64,000 bases of DNA from Pseudomonas sp. GOM6 (GCF_029537485.1 NZ_JARPUS010000018.1:1-64000), one strand, 5' to 3'. Counted from the stretch's first letter, positions 34,275 through 43,110 are shown. Numbers and translations are program-made. The notes: generated by a model from the letters alone, not told the origin.

Positions 34275-35162
34275 TCAATACCACTTCTGCTCGCCATCCG
34301 GCCGCTTCTTGAAGCGTTTCATGCTCCACATGTACTGGCTGGGATAGGTGCGCACGTAGCGGGACACCACTTCGCTCATCGCTGCCACGCCTTCTTCGAC
34401 GTTGTCGCTGTACATGCCTTCGGGCGCCGCTTCGAGGATCACCTTGTAGCCGCTGCCATCGGCCAGGCGCAGCGCATGCAGGAACACGCCCACCGCCTTG
34501 CCGCCGGCGAGCATGCCCGGCACGAACTTGCTGGTCAGCGCCGTGGTGCCGAGAAAGGGCACGAAAACCCCACTGCTACGACTCGGCTCGGGGTCAGCGG
34601 GAATGCCAACAGCACCGCCTTTGCGCACTTCCTTGATGACGCTGAGGATGCCTTCCTTGGTCGAGGGAGCCACGCGATTGCCCATCTGCACGCGCTGCTT
34701 CTGCAGCAGCTCGTCCACCGCCTTGAGCTTGGGCGGACGGTAGAAAATGATCGGTTTGCACTGGTTGCAATAGAAGTGGTTGAGCACCTCCCAGTTGCCC
34801 AGGTGGCTGGTGATACCGACCACGCCCTTGCCGCTGGCCAGCGCCTGCTGCAGCACCTCTAGGCCTTCGACTTCGCGGATCAGCTTGAGCGACTTGTGCG
34901 CCGGCCAGATCCAGGCGCAGGCGCTTTCGGTCAGGGTCTTGCCGATGTCCTTGAGGCTCTGGCCGACCAGCTGATCCAGCTCAGCCTCGTTCAGCTCGGG
35001 AAAGCATTTGTTCAGGTTGGTACGCACGACCTCGCGCGAGCCGTTGGGCAGCTTCCACATCAGCCAGCCAATGGCATTGCCCACCGTCTGCACCGCACGC
35101 CAGGGCAGCAGGGCAAACAGACGAAGGAAACCGACCACCAGGGCGCCTTTGAGCTTTTCCAC
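34275..35162 (-). CDS. Lipid A late acyltransferase, LpxL/HtrB family
   Basis: The 295-residue inner-membrane protein transfers a secondary acyl chain to lipid A. It has an N-terminal membrane anchor (about 8-37) and the catalytic HLGNWE (H120, E125). It matches the PA0011 (HtrB1) position in P. aeruginosa. Acyl specificity cannot be read from the sequence. Confidence 0.92.
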   Translation of the reverse strand: MEKLKGALVVGFLRLFALLPWRAVQTVGNAIGWLMWKLPNGSREVVRTNLNKCFPELNEAELDQLVGQSLKDIGKTLTESACAWIWPAHKSLKLIREVEGLEVLQQALASGKGVVGITSHLGNWEVLNHFYCNQCKPIIFYRPPKLKAVDELLQKQRVQMGNRVAPSTKEGILSVIKEVRKGGAVGIPADPEPSRSSGVFVPFLGTTALTSKFVPGMLAGGKAVGVFLHALRLADGSGYKVILEAAPEGMYSDNVEEGVAAMSEVVSRYVRTYPSQYMWSMKRFKKRPDGEQKWY

Positions 35163-35240
35163 CTGGAAACTCCGAGCATGAAGGGGCGGGCATTGTAACG
35201 GCTGCCCGGACGCGCTGCAGGTAATGAGCGACGAAAGCCG

Positions 35241-35789
35241 TCAGCTCAACTGCGCGTGGCGATCACAATCGGTCGTGTGATCCATGACCATGCCGGTGGC
35301 CTGCATGTAGGCATAGCAGATGGTCGGGCCAACGAAGGTAAAGCCCAGCTTCTTCAGGGCCTTACTCATGGCCTCGGCCTCGGGCGTCACCGCCGGCACG
35401 TCGCCGCGACCACTGAAGTGATTGATCTTCGGCACACCACCAACGAAGGACCAGAGCAGAGCGACCGGATCCTCCAGCCTGAGCCAGGCCTGGGCGTTCT
35501 TGCGCGCCGCCTGCAGCTTGAGGCGGTTGCGGATGATGCCGGGGTCCTGCATGCGCTCTTCGATTTCCGCGTCGGTCATGCACGCCAGACGCTCGGCGTC
35601 GAAGCCGAACAGTACCTGCCGATAGCGCTCGCGCTTCTTCAGCACGGTGATCCACGACAACCCCGCCTGGGCCCCCTCCAGCAACAGCATCTCGAACAGG
35701 TGCTGCGCATCACGCGAGGGCACGCCCCATTCCTCGTCGTGATAGGCGATGTACAGCGGGTCGTCGTTGCACCAGAAGCAGCGGGTCAT
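35241..35789 (-). CDS. tag: DNA-3-methyladenine glycosylase I
   Basis: Tag excises 3-methyladenine from alkylated DNA. The 182-residue protein has the structural zinc ligands C4, H17, H171 and C175 and the family runs MTRCFWCNDDPLYIAYHDEEWG and GLSW. It is divergent from glyQ. A LexA-like box lies 50 bp upstream of its start. Confidence 0.96.
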   Translation of the reverse strand: MTRCFWCNDDPLYIAYHDEEWGVPSRDAQHLFEMLLLEGAQAGLSWITVLKKRERYRQVLFGFDAERLACMTDAEIEERMQDPGIIRNRLKLQAARKNAQAWLRLEDPVALLWSFVGGVPKINHFSGRGDVPAVTPEAEAMSKALKKLGFTFVGPTICYAYMQATGMVMDHTTDCDRHAQLS

Positions 35790-35838
35790 GGGCGTGCACC
35801 AGTCGGTGGATGGGAAGCAGAACTATAGCCAAAAAATA

Positions 35839-35854
35839 CTGTATGCAAATACAG
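35839..35854. promoter_or_regulatory. LexA-type SOS box between tag and glyQ
   Basis: CTGTATGCAAATACAG is a perfect CTGT-N8-ACAG dyad with 6-bp arms and is preceded by TA, as in the extended consensus TACTGTAT. It is 50 bp upstream of the tag ATG and about 100 bp upstream of glyQ. It matches LexA sites in sequence and spacing. Binding has not been shown. Confidence 0.65.
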
Positions 35855-35955
35855 CCATAAAGTGCGAAACCACAGGCCAGGGCGCAGCCTCGCAGGCCGG
35901 GATGATCGGGTATACTGCCCGGCTTTATGCAAACGCCTCGACACCGGTGAAATTC

Positions 35956-36903
35956 GTGAGCCAGACAACGCCCGACGTGAGCACCTTCCAAGGCCTGATC
36001 CTCGCCCTGCAAAGCTATTGGGCCGAGCAAGGCTGCGTGATCCTGCAACCCTATGATATGGAGATGGGGGCCGGTACCTTCCACACCGCCACCTTCCTGC
36101 GCGCCATCGGCCCGGAGACCTGGAACGCCGCCTACGTGCAGCCCTCGCGCCGTCCGGCCGACGGCCGCTACGGCGAAAACCCCAACCGCCTGCAGCACTA
36201 CTACCAGTTCCAGGTGGTCCTCAAACCGAACCCGGAGAATATCCAGGACCTGTACCTGGAGTCGCTGCGCCGCATCGGCGTCGACACCAACGTCCACGAC
36301 ATCCGCTTCGTCGAGGACAACTGGGAGTCGCCAACCCTCGGCGCCTGGGGTCTGGGCTGGGAAGTCTGGCTGAACGGTATGGAAGTCACCCAGTTCACCT
36401 ACTTCCAGCAGGTCGGCGGCGTCGAGTGCTACCCGGTTACCGGTGAGATCACCTACGGTCTCGAGCGCCTGGCCATGTACCTGCAGGGCGTCGACTCGGT
36501 GTATGACCTGGTCTACTCCGACGGCCCGTTCGGCAAGGTCACCTACGGCGACGTGTTCCACCAGAACGAAGTGGAGCAATCCACCTTCAACTTCGAGCAC
36601 GCCAACGTCGACAAACTGTTCGACCTGTTCGACTTCTACGAGTCCGAGGCCAACCGCCTGATGGAGCTGCAGCTGCCGCTGCCGGCTTATGAAATGGTGA
36701 TCAAGGCCTCGCACAGCTTCAACCTGCTCGACGCCCGCCGCGCTATCTCGGTGACCGCGCGCCAGCAGTACATCCTGCGCGTGCGCACCCTGGCGCGGAA
36801 CATCGCCCAGAGCTACCTGCTGGCCCGCGCCAAGCTCGGCTTCCCGATGGCCACCCCCGAACTACGTGACGAAGTGCTGGCCAAGCTCAAGGAGGCCGAA
36901 TAA
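35956..36903 (+). CDS. glyQ: Glycyl-tRNA synthetase alpha subunit
   Basis: GlyQ is the catalytic alpha chain of the bacterial alpha2beta2 glycyl-tRNA synthetase. The 315-residue length matches. Family sequences TFQGLILALQSYWAEQGC, PYDMEMGAGTFHTATF and QPSRRPADGRYGENPNRLQHY are intact. The GTG at 35956 (MSQTTPDVSTF) fits the family start. A -10-like TATACT lies at 35911-35916. The stop overlaps the glyS ATG (TAATG). Confidence 0.97.
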   Translation: MSQTTPDVSTFQGLILALQSYWAEQGCVILQPYDMEMGAGTFHTATFLRAIGPETWNAAYVQPSRRPADGRYGENPNRLQHYYQFQVVLKPNPENIQDLYLESLRRIGVDTNVHDIRFVEDNWESPTLGAWGLGWEVWLNGMEVTQFTYFQQVGGVECYPVTGEITYGLERLAMYLQGVDSVYDLVYSDGPFGKVTYGDVFHQNEVEQSTFNFEHANVDKLFDLFDFYESEANRLMELQLPLPAYEMVIKASHSFNLLDARRAISVTARQQYILRVRTLARNIAQSYLLARAKLGFPMATPELRDEVLAKLKEAE

Positions 36904-38957
36904 TGAGTGCTCAGGATTTTCTGGTTGAACTGGGCACCGAAGAGCTGCCACCCAAAGCGCTGAAGAGCCTCGGCGAAGCCTTCCTCGCCGGGATCGAAAA
37001 AGGCCTGAAGAGCGCCGGCCTGGAGTATGCCAAGGCGCGCTATTACGCCGCGCCGCGCCGCCTCGCCGTACTGGTCGAACAGCTCGCCGCGCAGCAGCCG
37101 GACCGCAGCGTGCGCCTCGATGGTCCACCCGTGCAGGCCGCCTTCGACGCCGAGGGCAAGCCGACCCAGGCGGCGCTGGGCTTCGCCAAGAAGTGCGGCG
37201 TCGAGTTGAGCCAGATCGACACCAGCGGCCCGAAACTCAAGTACGAACAGAACATCGCCGGGCAGCCGGCGGTCGGCCTGCTGCCGGCGATCGTCGAAGC
37301 CTCGCTGGGTGATCTGCCGATTCCCAAGCGCATGCGCTGGGCCGCGCGCAAGGAAGAGTTCGTGCGCCCGACCCAGTGGCTGGTCATGCTCTACGGCCAC
37401 CATGTCGTCGATTGCGAGATTCTTGCGCAGAAGGCCGGACGCCTGTCCCGTGGCCACCGTTTCCACGCCAATTACGACGTGGCGATCGAGAGCCCGGCAC
37501 ACTACGCCGAGAATCTGCGTGGCGCCTTCGTGGTCGCCGATTTTGCCGAACGCCGCACGCTGATCAGCCAGCGCGTCGCCGAACTGGCTGCCGCGGAGCA
37601 GGGCACCGCCATCGTGCCGCCGGCGCTGCTCGATGAAGTCACCGCCCTGGTCGAGTGGCCGGTGCCGCTGGTCTGCTCGTTCGAGGAGCGTTTCCTCGAC
37701 GTGCCGCAGGAAGCGCTGATCACCACCATGCAGGACAACCAGAAGTACTTCTGCCTGGTCGACGCGGGCGGCAAGCTGCTGCCACGCTTCATCACCGTGG
37801 CCAACATCGAGTCCACGGACCCGGCGCAGATCGTCTCCGGTAACGAGAAAGTCGTGCGCCCGCGTCTGACCGACGCCGAGTTCTTCTTCAAGCAGGACAA
37901 GAAGCAGCCGCTGGAACAGCGGAACGAGCGCCTGGCCAACGTGGTGTTCCAGGCCCAGCTGGGTAGCGTGTTCAACAAGGCCGAGCGCGTCTCCAAACTC
38001 GCCGCCTTCATCGCCGAGCGCATCGGCGGTGATGCCAGCCGTGCAGCCCGCGCCGGCATCCTGTCCAAGTGCGACCTGGCCAGCGAGATGGTCGGCGAGT
38101 TCCCGGAGATGCAGGGCATCGCCGGCTACTACTACGCCAAGCATGATGGCGAGGCCGACGATGTGGCCCTGGCGCTGAACGAGCAGTACATGCCGCGCGG
38201 TGCCGGTGCCGAACTGCCGAGCACCCTGACCGGTGCGGCCGTGGCCGTGGCCGACAAGCTCGACACCCTGGTCGGCATCTTCGGCATCGGCATGCTGCCG
38301 ACCGGCTCCAAGGACCCCTACGCGCTGCGTCGTGCGGCCCTGGGCGTGCTGCGCATCCTGATCGAGAAACAGCTGGACCTGGATCTGGTCGAAGCAGTGG
38401 GCTTCGCCATCGGCCTGTACGGCGAAAAGGTCAAGGCCGCCGGCCTGGCCCCGCAGGTGCTGGACTTCATCTTCGACCGCCTGCGTGCGCGTTATGAAGA
38501 CGAAGGCGTGGATGTCGCGGTGTATCAGGCCGTACGCGCCCTCAGCCCAGCTTCACCGCTGGACTTCGACCAGCGCGTGCAGGCCGTGCAGGCCTTCCGC
38601 CAACTGCCGGAAGCCGCCGCCCTGGCCGCCGCCAACAAGCGCGTATCCAACCTGCTGAGCAAGTACGAAGGACAGATCGCCGCCAGCGCCGAAGCCCACT
38701 ACTTCGACAACCCGGCGGAGTTCAGCCTGTACTCGGCCATCCAGCAGGCCAGCCAGGCCGTACAACCGATGGCGGCCGCACGTTGCTATCGCGAGTCGCT
38801 GGAGCGCCTGGCCGCCCTGCGCGAACCGGTCGATGCCTTCTTCGAGGCGGTTCTGGTCAATGCCGAGGATGCCTCGGTGCGTGCCAACCGCTACGCGTTG
38901 CTCAACCAGCTGCGCGGCCTGTTCCTCGGCGTCGCCGATATCTCGCTGCTGGGCTGA
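36903..38957 (+). CDS. glyS: Glycyl-tRNA synthetase beta subunit
   Basis: GlyS is the beta chain that recognises tRNA-Gly. The 684-residue protein is full length, with the N-terminal family start (FLVELGTEELPPKAL), a central HD-like region and a C-terminal DALR-like anticodon-binding domain. It is coupled to glyQ by a one-base overlap. A GC-rich hairpin without a U-run (38966-38986) follows before gmhB, so read-through is likely. Confidence 0.97.
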   Translation: MSAQDFLVELGTEELPPKALKSLGEAFLAGIEKGLKSAGLEYAKARYYAAPRRLAVLVEQLAAQQPDRSVRLDGPPVQAAFDAEGKPTQAALGFAKKCGVELSQIDTSGPKLKYEQNIAGQPAVGLLPAIVEASLGDLPIPKRMRWAARKEEFVRPTQWLVMLYGHHVVDCEILAQKAGRLSRGHRFHANYDVAIESPAHYAENLRGAFVVADFAERRTLISQRVAELAAAEQGTAIVPPALLDEVTALVEWPVPLVCSFEERFLDVPQEALITTMQDNQKYFCLVDAGGKLLPRFITVANIESTDPAQIVSGNEKVVRPRLTDAEFFFKQDKKQPLEQRNERLANVVFQAQLGSVFNKAERVSKLAAFIAERIGGDASRAARAGILSKCDLASEMVGEFPEMQGIAGYYYAKHDGEADDVALALNEQYMPRGAGAELPSTLTGAAVAVADKLDTLVGIFGIGMLPTGSKDPYALRRAALGVLRILIEKQLDLDLVEAVGFAIGLYGEKVKAAGLAPQVLDFIFDRLRARYEDEGVDVAVYQAVRALSPASPLDFDQRVQAVQAFRQLPEAAALAAANKRVSNLLSKYEGQIAASAEAHYFDNPAEFSLYSAIQQASQAVQPMAAARCYRESLERLAALREPVDAFFEAVLVNAEDASVRANRYALLNQLRGLFLGVADISLLG

Positions 38958-39003
38958 TGGCCAATCGGGCGGCGCAAGGCCGCCCGGTTGCCGTGGTGAT
39001 CAA

Positions 39004-39534
39004 ATGAAGCTGCTGATTCTCGACCGCGACGGCGTCATCAATGAAGACTCCGACGCCTACATCAAGTCCCTCGACGAATGGATCCCGATCCCGGGCTCCA
39101 TCGCCGCCATCGCGCGCCTGAGCCAAGCTGGGTGGACTGTGGCCGTGGCCACCAACCAGTCGGGCCTGGCGCGCGGCTACTACGATGCAGCCACGCTGGA
39201 GTCCATGCATCAGCGCCTGCGCCAGCTGGTGGCGGAGGAGGGCGGCGAGGTTGGCCTGATCGTGCATTGCCCGCATGGCCCGGACGACGGCTGCGACTGC
39301 CGCAAACCGAAGCCAGGCATGCTCAAGCAGATCGCTGCGCACTACGCCACGGAACTGACAGGTGTGTGGTTCGTCGGCGACAGCATGGGTGACCTGGAAG
39401 CCGCCCTGGCCGTCCATTGCCAACCCGTGCTGGTAAAAACCGGCAAGGGCGAACGTACGCTGGCCAAACCGTTGCCAGCGGCAACCCTGATATTCGATGA
39501 TCTGGCGGCGATCGCCGATCAGCTTCTTCGCTAG
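39004..39534 (+). CDS. gmhB: D-glycero-beta-D-manno-heptose 1,7-bisphosphate phosphatase
   Basis: GmhB removes the C7 phosphate during ADP-heptose synthesis for LPS core. The 176-residue HAD enzyme has the nucleophile motif LDRDGVIN (D7, D9), TNQSGLARG, a cysteine-rich zinc loop (CPHGPDDGCDC) and GDSMGDLEAA. The ATG at 39004 gives the family start MKLLILDRDG. It lies between glyS and plsC, as in P. aeruginosa. Confidence 0.94.
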   Translation: MKLLILDRDGVINEDSDAYIKSLDEWIPIPGSIAAIARLSQAGWTVAVATNQSGLARGYYDAATLESMHQRLRQLVAEEGGEVGLIVHCPHGPDDGCDCRKPKPGMLKQIAAHYATELTGVWFVGDSMGDLEAALAVHCQPVLVKTGKGERTLAKPLPAATLIFDDLAAIADQLLR

Positions 39535-39548
39535 AGAATACGAGCCCA

Positions 39549-40322
39549 ATGACGACAGTGCAGGCCATCAGAACCTTCCTCTTCTACCTGCTGCTGTCAT
39601 CGAGCGCCTTCTTCTGGTGCATCCTCTGCGTGTTCATCGCGCCCTTCCTGCCGTTTCGCGCCCGCTACCGCCTCGTGATCCAGGCCTGGTGCCGCTGCGC
39701 GACCTGGCTGGCCAAGGTGGTAGCCGGCATCCGCTACGAAGTACACGGCCTCGAGCATATTCCGCAGCAACCCTGCGTGATCCTGGCCAAGCACCAGAGC
39801 ACCTGGGAAACCTTCTTCCTCTCCGCCTTCTTCGAGCCGCTGTCGCAGGTGGTCAAGCGCGAGCTGCTCTACGTACCCTTCTTCGGCTGGGCCATGGCCA
39901 TGCTCAAGCCCATCGCCATCGACCGCAGCAACCCCAAGGCCGCACTCAAGCAGCTGGCCAAGCAGGGCGACGAGCGCATCAAGCAGGGTGCCTGGGTGCT
40001 GATCTTCCCCGAAGGCACCCGGATTCCACCGGGGCAGATCGGCAAGTTCTCCCGCGGCGGTGCAGCATTGGCAGTAAACGCCGGCCTGCCGGTGCTGCCG
40101 ATCGCCCACAACGCCGGCGAGTTCTGGCCCAAGCAAGGCTGGGCCAAATACCCCGGCACTATCCAGGTCATCATCGGCCCGGTCATGCACGCCGAAGGCG
40201 AGGGCCCTCGCGCCATCGCCGAACTTAACGAACGTGCCTTCAACTGGGTCTGCCAGGCACAGCAGCAAATCAGCGGAACAGCCCCGCAAGTCAGCCGCGA
40301 AAGTGCCTCCAGCGTCGTTTGA
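39549..40322 (+). CDS. plsC: 1-acyl-sn-glycerol-3-phosphate acyltransferase
   Basis: PlsC makes phosphatidic acid from lysophosphatidic acid. The 257-residue inner-membrane protein has an N-terminal membrane helix (about 8-35), the catalytic HQSTWE (H82, E87) and FPEGTR near residue 155. It matches the PA0005 position between gmhB and the origin genes. A second, shorter acyltransferase gene lies at 41347. Confidence 0.92.
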   Translation: MTTVQAIRTFLFYLLLSSSAFFWCILCVFIAPFLPFRARYRLVIQAWCRCATWLAKVVAGIRYEVHGLEHIPQQPCVILAKHQSTWETFFLSAFFEPLSQVVKRELLYVPFFGWAMAMLKPIAIDRSNPKAALKQLAKQGDERIKQGAWVLIFPEGTRIPPGQIGKFSRGGAALAVNAGLPVLPIAHNAGEFWPKQGWAKYPGTIQVIIGPVMHAEGEGPRAIAELNERAFNWVCQAQQQISGTAPQVSRESASSVV

Positions 40323-40527
40323 CTGTCTGTGGATAAGCTGTGCACGAAATGCCATCAAAGTGATATCAAGCCGCTTAACCTGATGATTCAAAAGGCTTAA
40401 TTTACTTACCAAGCCGCACTCTTCGCAGGGCATAAGTTTTCTGCGCAATCGCGCACAGACTTCGTGGCACAGCGCACCGGCAAAGGGGCTAAGCTAGCCC
40501 GCATCATGTGAAAGGGACTTTCGCACC
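40323..40527. other. Intergenic stretch with one perfect DnaA box
   Basis: It holds a perfect TGTGGATAA at 40328-40336 and a small GGGCTA/TAGCCC hairpin near 40486-40500. The rest shows nothing I can name. It separates the conserved plsC from the accessory phospholipid set. Confidence 0.5.
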
Positions 40528-41133
40528 ATGCCATCGATCTACCAGCTCAAACCCGCCTTCCAGAACCTGCTGCGCCCCACCGTGCAACGCCTTTACGAGC
40601 GCGGCGTCACCGCCAATCAGGTCACCCTCGCCGCAGCCGTTATCTCCGTATCGCTTGGCGCTCTGCTGGCGCTATTCCCCACCACCACCTGGCTATTCGC
40701 CCTGATCCCGTTGTGGATGCTGCTGCGCATGGCGCTCAACGCCATCGACGGCATGCTTGCCCGCGAATTTGGCCAGCAATCCACGCTGGGAGCCTACCTC
40801 AACGAACTGTGCGACGTGCTTGCCGACAGCGCTCTTTACCTGCCTTTTGCCATGCTGGCTGGCGTATCGCCGCTGCTGGTGGTGCTGGTCGTGGTGCTGG
40901 CGGTGATCAGCGAGTACGCCGGTGTGCTCGGCCCCATGGTTGGTGCCTCGCGACGTTATGACGGACCTATGGGTAAAAGCGATCGAGCCTTTGCCTTCGG
41001 CGTACTGGCTGCCGGGGTTGCCAGCGGCTTGCTCTCAGCGACATGGATCAACGGCCTGTTGGCGCTGATGCTGCTGTTGCTGTTGCTGACCCTGCTCAAC
41101 CGCGTGCGCCAGGGCCTGAAAGAAGCGGCCTAG
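40528..41133 (+). CDS. CDP-alcohol phosphatidyltransferase-like protein with altered metal motif
   Basis: This 201-residue multi-helix membrane protein has the CDP-alcohol transferase signature at 71-96. Two of its four aspartates are asparagine: N71 (D1) and N92 (D3), while D74 (D2) and D96 (D4) remain, with G75, A78, R79 and G88 in place. The family transfers a phosphatidyl group from CDP-diacylglycerol to an alcohol. With the acyltransferase and CdsA-like genes downstream, it resembles part of the E. coli ynbABC set. The substrate is unknown, and activity is uncertain because of the substitutions. Confidence 0.78.
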   Translation: MPSIYQLKPAFQNLLRPTVQRLYERGVTANQVTLAAAVISVSLGALLALFPTTTWLFALIPLWMLLRMALNAIDGMLAREFGQQSTLGAYLNELCDVLADSALYLPFAMLAGVSPLLVVLVVVLAVISEYAGVLGPMVGASRRYDGPMGKSDRAFAFGVLAAGVASGLLSATWINGLLALMLLLLLLTLLNRVRQGLKEAA

Positions 41134-41161
41134 CGCCACTCCCCGGAATAAGGACATTCCC

Positions 41162-41332
41162 ATGCTCCACTCAGACACTCCCAACACCGGCCAACTCAGG
41201 CACCCGCAGCTAGCCGCGGCGCTACCACAGCGCCCTGCGCTGGCTGCCCCTGCAGCCGCCTCGCGACGTGCCCAGCTACGACGGGCCTTGTTCACCATAC
41301 CCACCACGCCCTGGTTTTTTCCGGCTGGATAA
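41162..41332 (+). CDS. Small open reading frame of 56 codons, uncertain
   Basis: An ATG at 41162 with AAGGA about 7 bases upstream opens a 56-residue frame that ends 14 bases before the acyltransferase start. The peptide (MLHSDTPNTGQLRHPQ...) is rich in Ala, Pro and Arg and has no recognisable domain. It could be a real small protein, a leader, or the remains of a gene lost from this operon. The start is credible, but coding is not proven. Confidence 0.35.
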   Translation: MLHSDTPNTGQLRHPQLAAALPQRPALAAPAAASRRAQLRRALFTIPTTPWFFPAG

Positions 41333-41346
41333 AAGGAGTTCTGTCC

Positions 41347-41970
41347 ATGCTTGCCTCCATCGCCGCTTTCGCCATCACTTCGGCAGCCCGCCTGCTGACC
41401 GGCGCACGCGCCCTCTGGCTGGGCTGTACGGCCCAGCCGGTACAACGCCTGTACTATGCCAACCACAGCAGCCACGGCGATTTCGTCCTGCTCTGGGCCT
41501 CGCTGCCGCCGGAACTGCGCCGCCGCACCCGCCCGGTAGCGGGTTCCGACTACTGGATGAAGGGCGAACTGCGCCGCTTCCTCATCCGCGACGTGTTCAA
41601 CGGCGTGTTGGTCGATCGTGACCGTAGCGATCCCAACGCCAATCCTCTGCAAGCCATGCTCGATGCCCTGGAGCAGGGTGACTCGCTGATCATCTTTCCC
41701 GAGGGCACCCGCAACCTCAGCGACGAGCCGCTGCTGCCGTTCAAGAGCGGCCTCTTCCACCTGGCCCAAGCCAGGACGGAGGTCGAATTGGTGCCGGTGT
41801 GGATCGCCAACCTCAACCGGGTCATGCCCAAGGGCAGGGCGCTACCGCTGCCACTGCTATGCACCCTGAGTTTCGGTGAGCCGTTGCAGCGCCAGGAAGG
41901 CGAGGACAAACACGCCTTCCTGGAACGCGCACGCAACGCCCTGCTGGCCCTGGCCCCGGAGGAAAACTGA
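41347..41970 (+). CDS. Lysophospholipid acyltransferase of the PlsC family
   Basis: This 207-residue protein has the acyltransferase motifs HSSHGD (H40, D45) and FPEGTR (about 117-122), with a short N-terminal hydrophobic segment. AAAGGAG precedes the ATG. It is shorter than the plsC product at 39549 and belongs to the branch found beside CdsA-like and CDP-alcohol transferase genes. The CdsA-like gene starts one base after its stop. Confidence 0.85.
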   Translation: MLASIAAFAITSAARLLTGARALWLGCTAQPVQRLYYANHSSHGDFVLLWASLPPELRRRTRPVAGSDYWMKGELRRFLIRDVFNGVLVDRDRSDPNANPLQAMLDALEQGDSLIIFPEGTRNLSDEPLLPFKSGLFHLAQARTEVELVPVWIANLNRVMPKGRALPLPLLCTLSFGEPLQRQEGEDKHAFLERARNALLALAPEEN

Positions 41971-41971
41971 G

Positions 41972-42904
41972 ATGGATCACAACACACTCCTGCTGTTTGC
42001 CGGTATTGGTGCCGTACTGCTGATTGCCACGCTGATCGCCCGCATCCTGCGCCGCCGCGCCGGGGACGTACCCAACGCGGTGATCGACAACCTCAATGCG
42101 CGAATCGATGCCTGGTGGGCCATGGTGCTGGTCATCGGCATCGCCTTCCTGTTTGGCAACAACGGCGTGATCCTGCTGTTCTACTTCGTGTCGTTCTATG
42201 CCCTGCGCGAGTTCCTCACCCTGACGCCGACCCGGCGCAGCGACTATCCAGCCCTGGCGGCGGCCTTCTACTTCGCCCTGCCGATGCAGTACCTGCTGAT
42301 CGCCCTGGACTGGTACGGCTTATTTGCCATTTTCATCCCGGTCTACCTGTTCCTGCTGCTACCGATCCTCGCCTCGCTGGGCGGCGATACCACACGCTTC
42401 CTCGAGCGTGCCTCGGAAGTGCAGTGGGGACTCATGATTGCGGTGTACTGCGTGTCCGCGGTGCCGGCGCTGCTGACCCTGGACATCCCCGGCTACGAGG
42501 GGCGCAACCTGCTGCTGATCGCCTGGCTGATCATCGTGGTGCAGCTGTCAGACGTGCTGCAGTACGTCTGTGGCAAGCTGGCCGGCAAACGCAAGATCGC
42601 GCCCAAGCTGTCGCCGTCGAAAACGGTGGAAGGCTTCGTCGGCGGCGTCGCCCTGGCCAGCTTGGTTGGTGCCTCGCTGTTCTGGATCACCCCGTTCAGC
42701 TTCTGGCAGGCCGCACTGATGGCGCTGATCGTCAACCTGCTGGGCTTTGCCGGCGGCCTGGTGATGTCGGCGATCAAGCGCGACCGTGGGGTGAAGGATT
42801 GGGGCCACATGATCGAAGGCCACGGCGGTATGCTCGACCGCATGGACTCGGTCTGTTTTGCGGCACCGATCTTCTTCCATTTCGTGCGCTACTGGTGGGC
42901 TTGA
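41972..42904 (+). CDS. CdsA-family phosphatidate cytidylyltransferase, second copy type
   Basis: The 310-residue membrane protein has about eight helices and the CDS-family signature near the C-terminus (SAIKRDRGVKDWGHMIEGHGGMLDRMDS). The family makes CDP-diacylglycerol from CTP and phosphatidic acid. I do not expect this to be the main housekeeping cdsA, which normally lies beside uppS and dxr. With the acyltransferase and CDP-alcohol transferase it could form a route to a specialised phospholipid (YnbB-like). Confidence 0.82.
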   Translation: MDHNTLLLFAGIGAVLLIATLIARILRRRAGDVPNAVIDNLNARIDAWWAMVLVIGIAFLFGNNGVILLFYFVSFYALREFLTLTPTRRSDYPALAAAFYFALPMQYLLIALDWYGLFAIFIPVYLFLLLPILASLGGDTTRFLERASEVQWGLMIAVYCVSAVPALLTLDIPGYEGRNLLLIAWLIIVVQLSDVLQYVCGKLAGKRKIAPKLSPSKTVEGFVGGVALASLVGASLFWITPFSFWQAALMALIVNLLGFAGGLVMSAIKRDRGVKDWGHMIEGHGGMLDRMDSVCFAAPIFFHFVRYWWA

Positions 42905-43005
42905 GCCCACCTTTGGGCAGACAACAAAAGATTGCCGGGAGCAATGTTTGACGTCGCCCGTTAAGGGCGACGGCGCGAAGGGTTTTCGCCAGAAACGGCG
43001 GAAAC
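42905..43005. other. Intergenic stretch with two small hairpins
   Basis: GCCCA/TGGGC (42905-42918) and the perfect GTCGCCC/GGGCGAC (42953-42971) follow the CdsA-like stop. They may be part of the 3' end of that transcript. There is no clear U-run on the plus strand. Nothing else is recognisable. Confidence 0.4.
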
Positions 43006-43107
43006 AAAAAACCCGCCGAGGCGGGTTCTTTATGACCTTCCGACATCCTGTCGTTTGCCATCCTGGCGCGGTCTGTCTTCCTTGACTCGGGACATCCTGT
43101 TCCCGAC
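43006..43107 (-). ncRNA. Candidate RsmX/RsmY-type regulatory RNA (GGA-loop hairpins)
   Basis: Read on the minus strand, about 100 bases form four successive hairpins with GGA in each loop: CGGGA-ACAGGATG-TCCCG (43105-43088), GTC-AAGGAA-GAC (43086-43075), GCC-AGGAT-GGC (43067-43057) and CGAC-AGGAT-GTCG (43053-43041). An intrinsic terminator with a U6 tail follows (43027-43006). A -10 (TATACA, 43116-43111) and a GacA-type half-site about 70 bp upstream of the start fit this family, which titrates the RsmA/CsrA translational repressor. The predicted 5' end GUCGGGA is inferred. No protein-coding potential is apparent. Confidence 0.72.
43010..43027 (-). terminator. Terminator of the candidate sRNA
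   Basis: On the minus strand the stem GAACCCGC/GCGGGTT is followed by TTTTTTG. On the plus strand the same hairpin is followed only by CTTTA, so its main direction is minus. Confidence 0.85.
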
Positions 43108-43110
43108 TTG

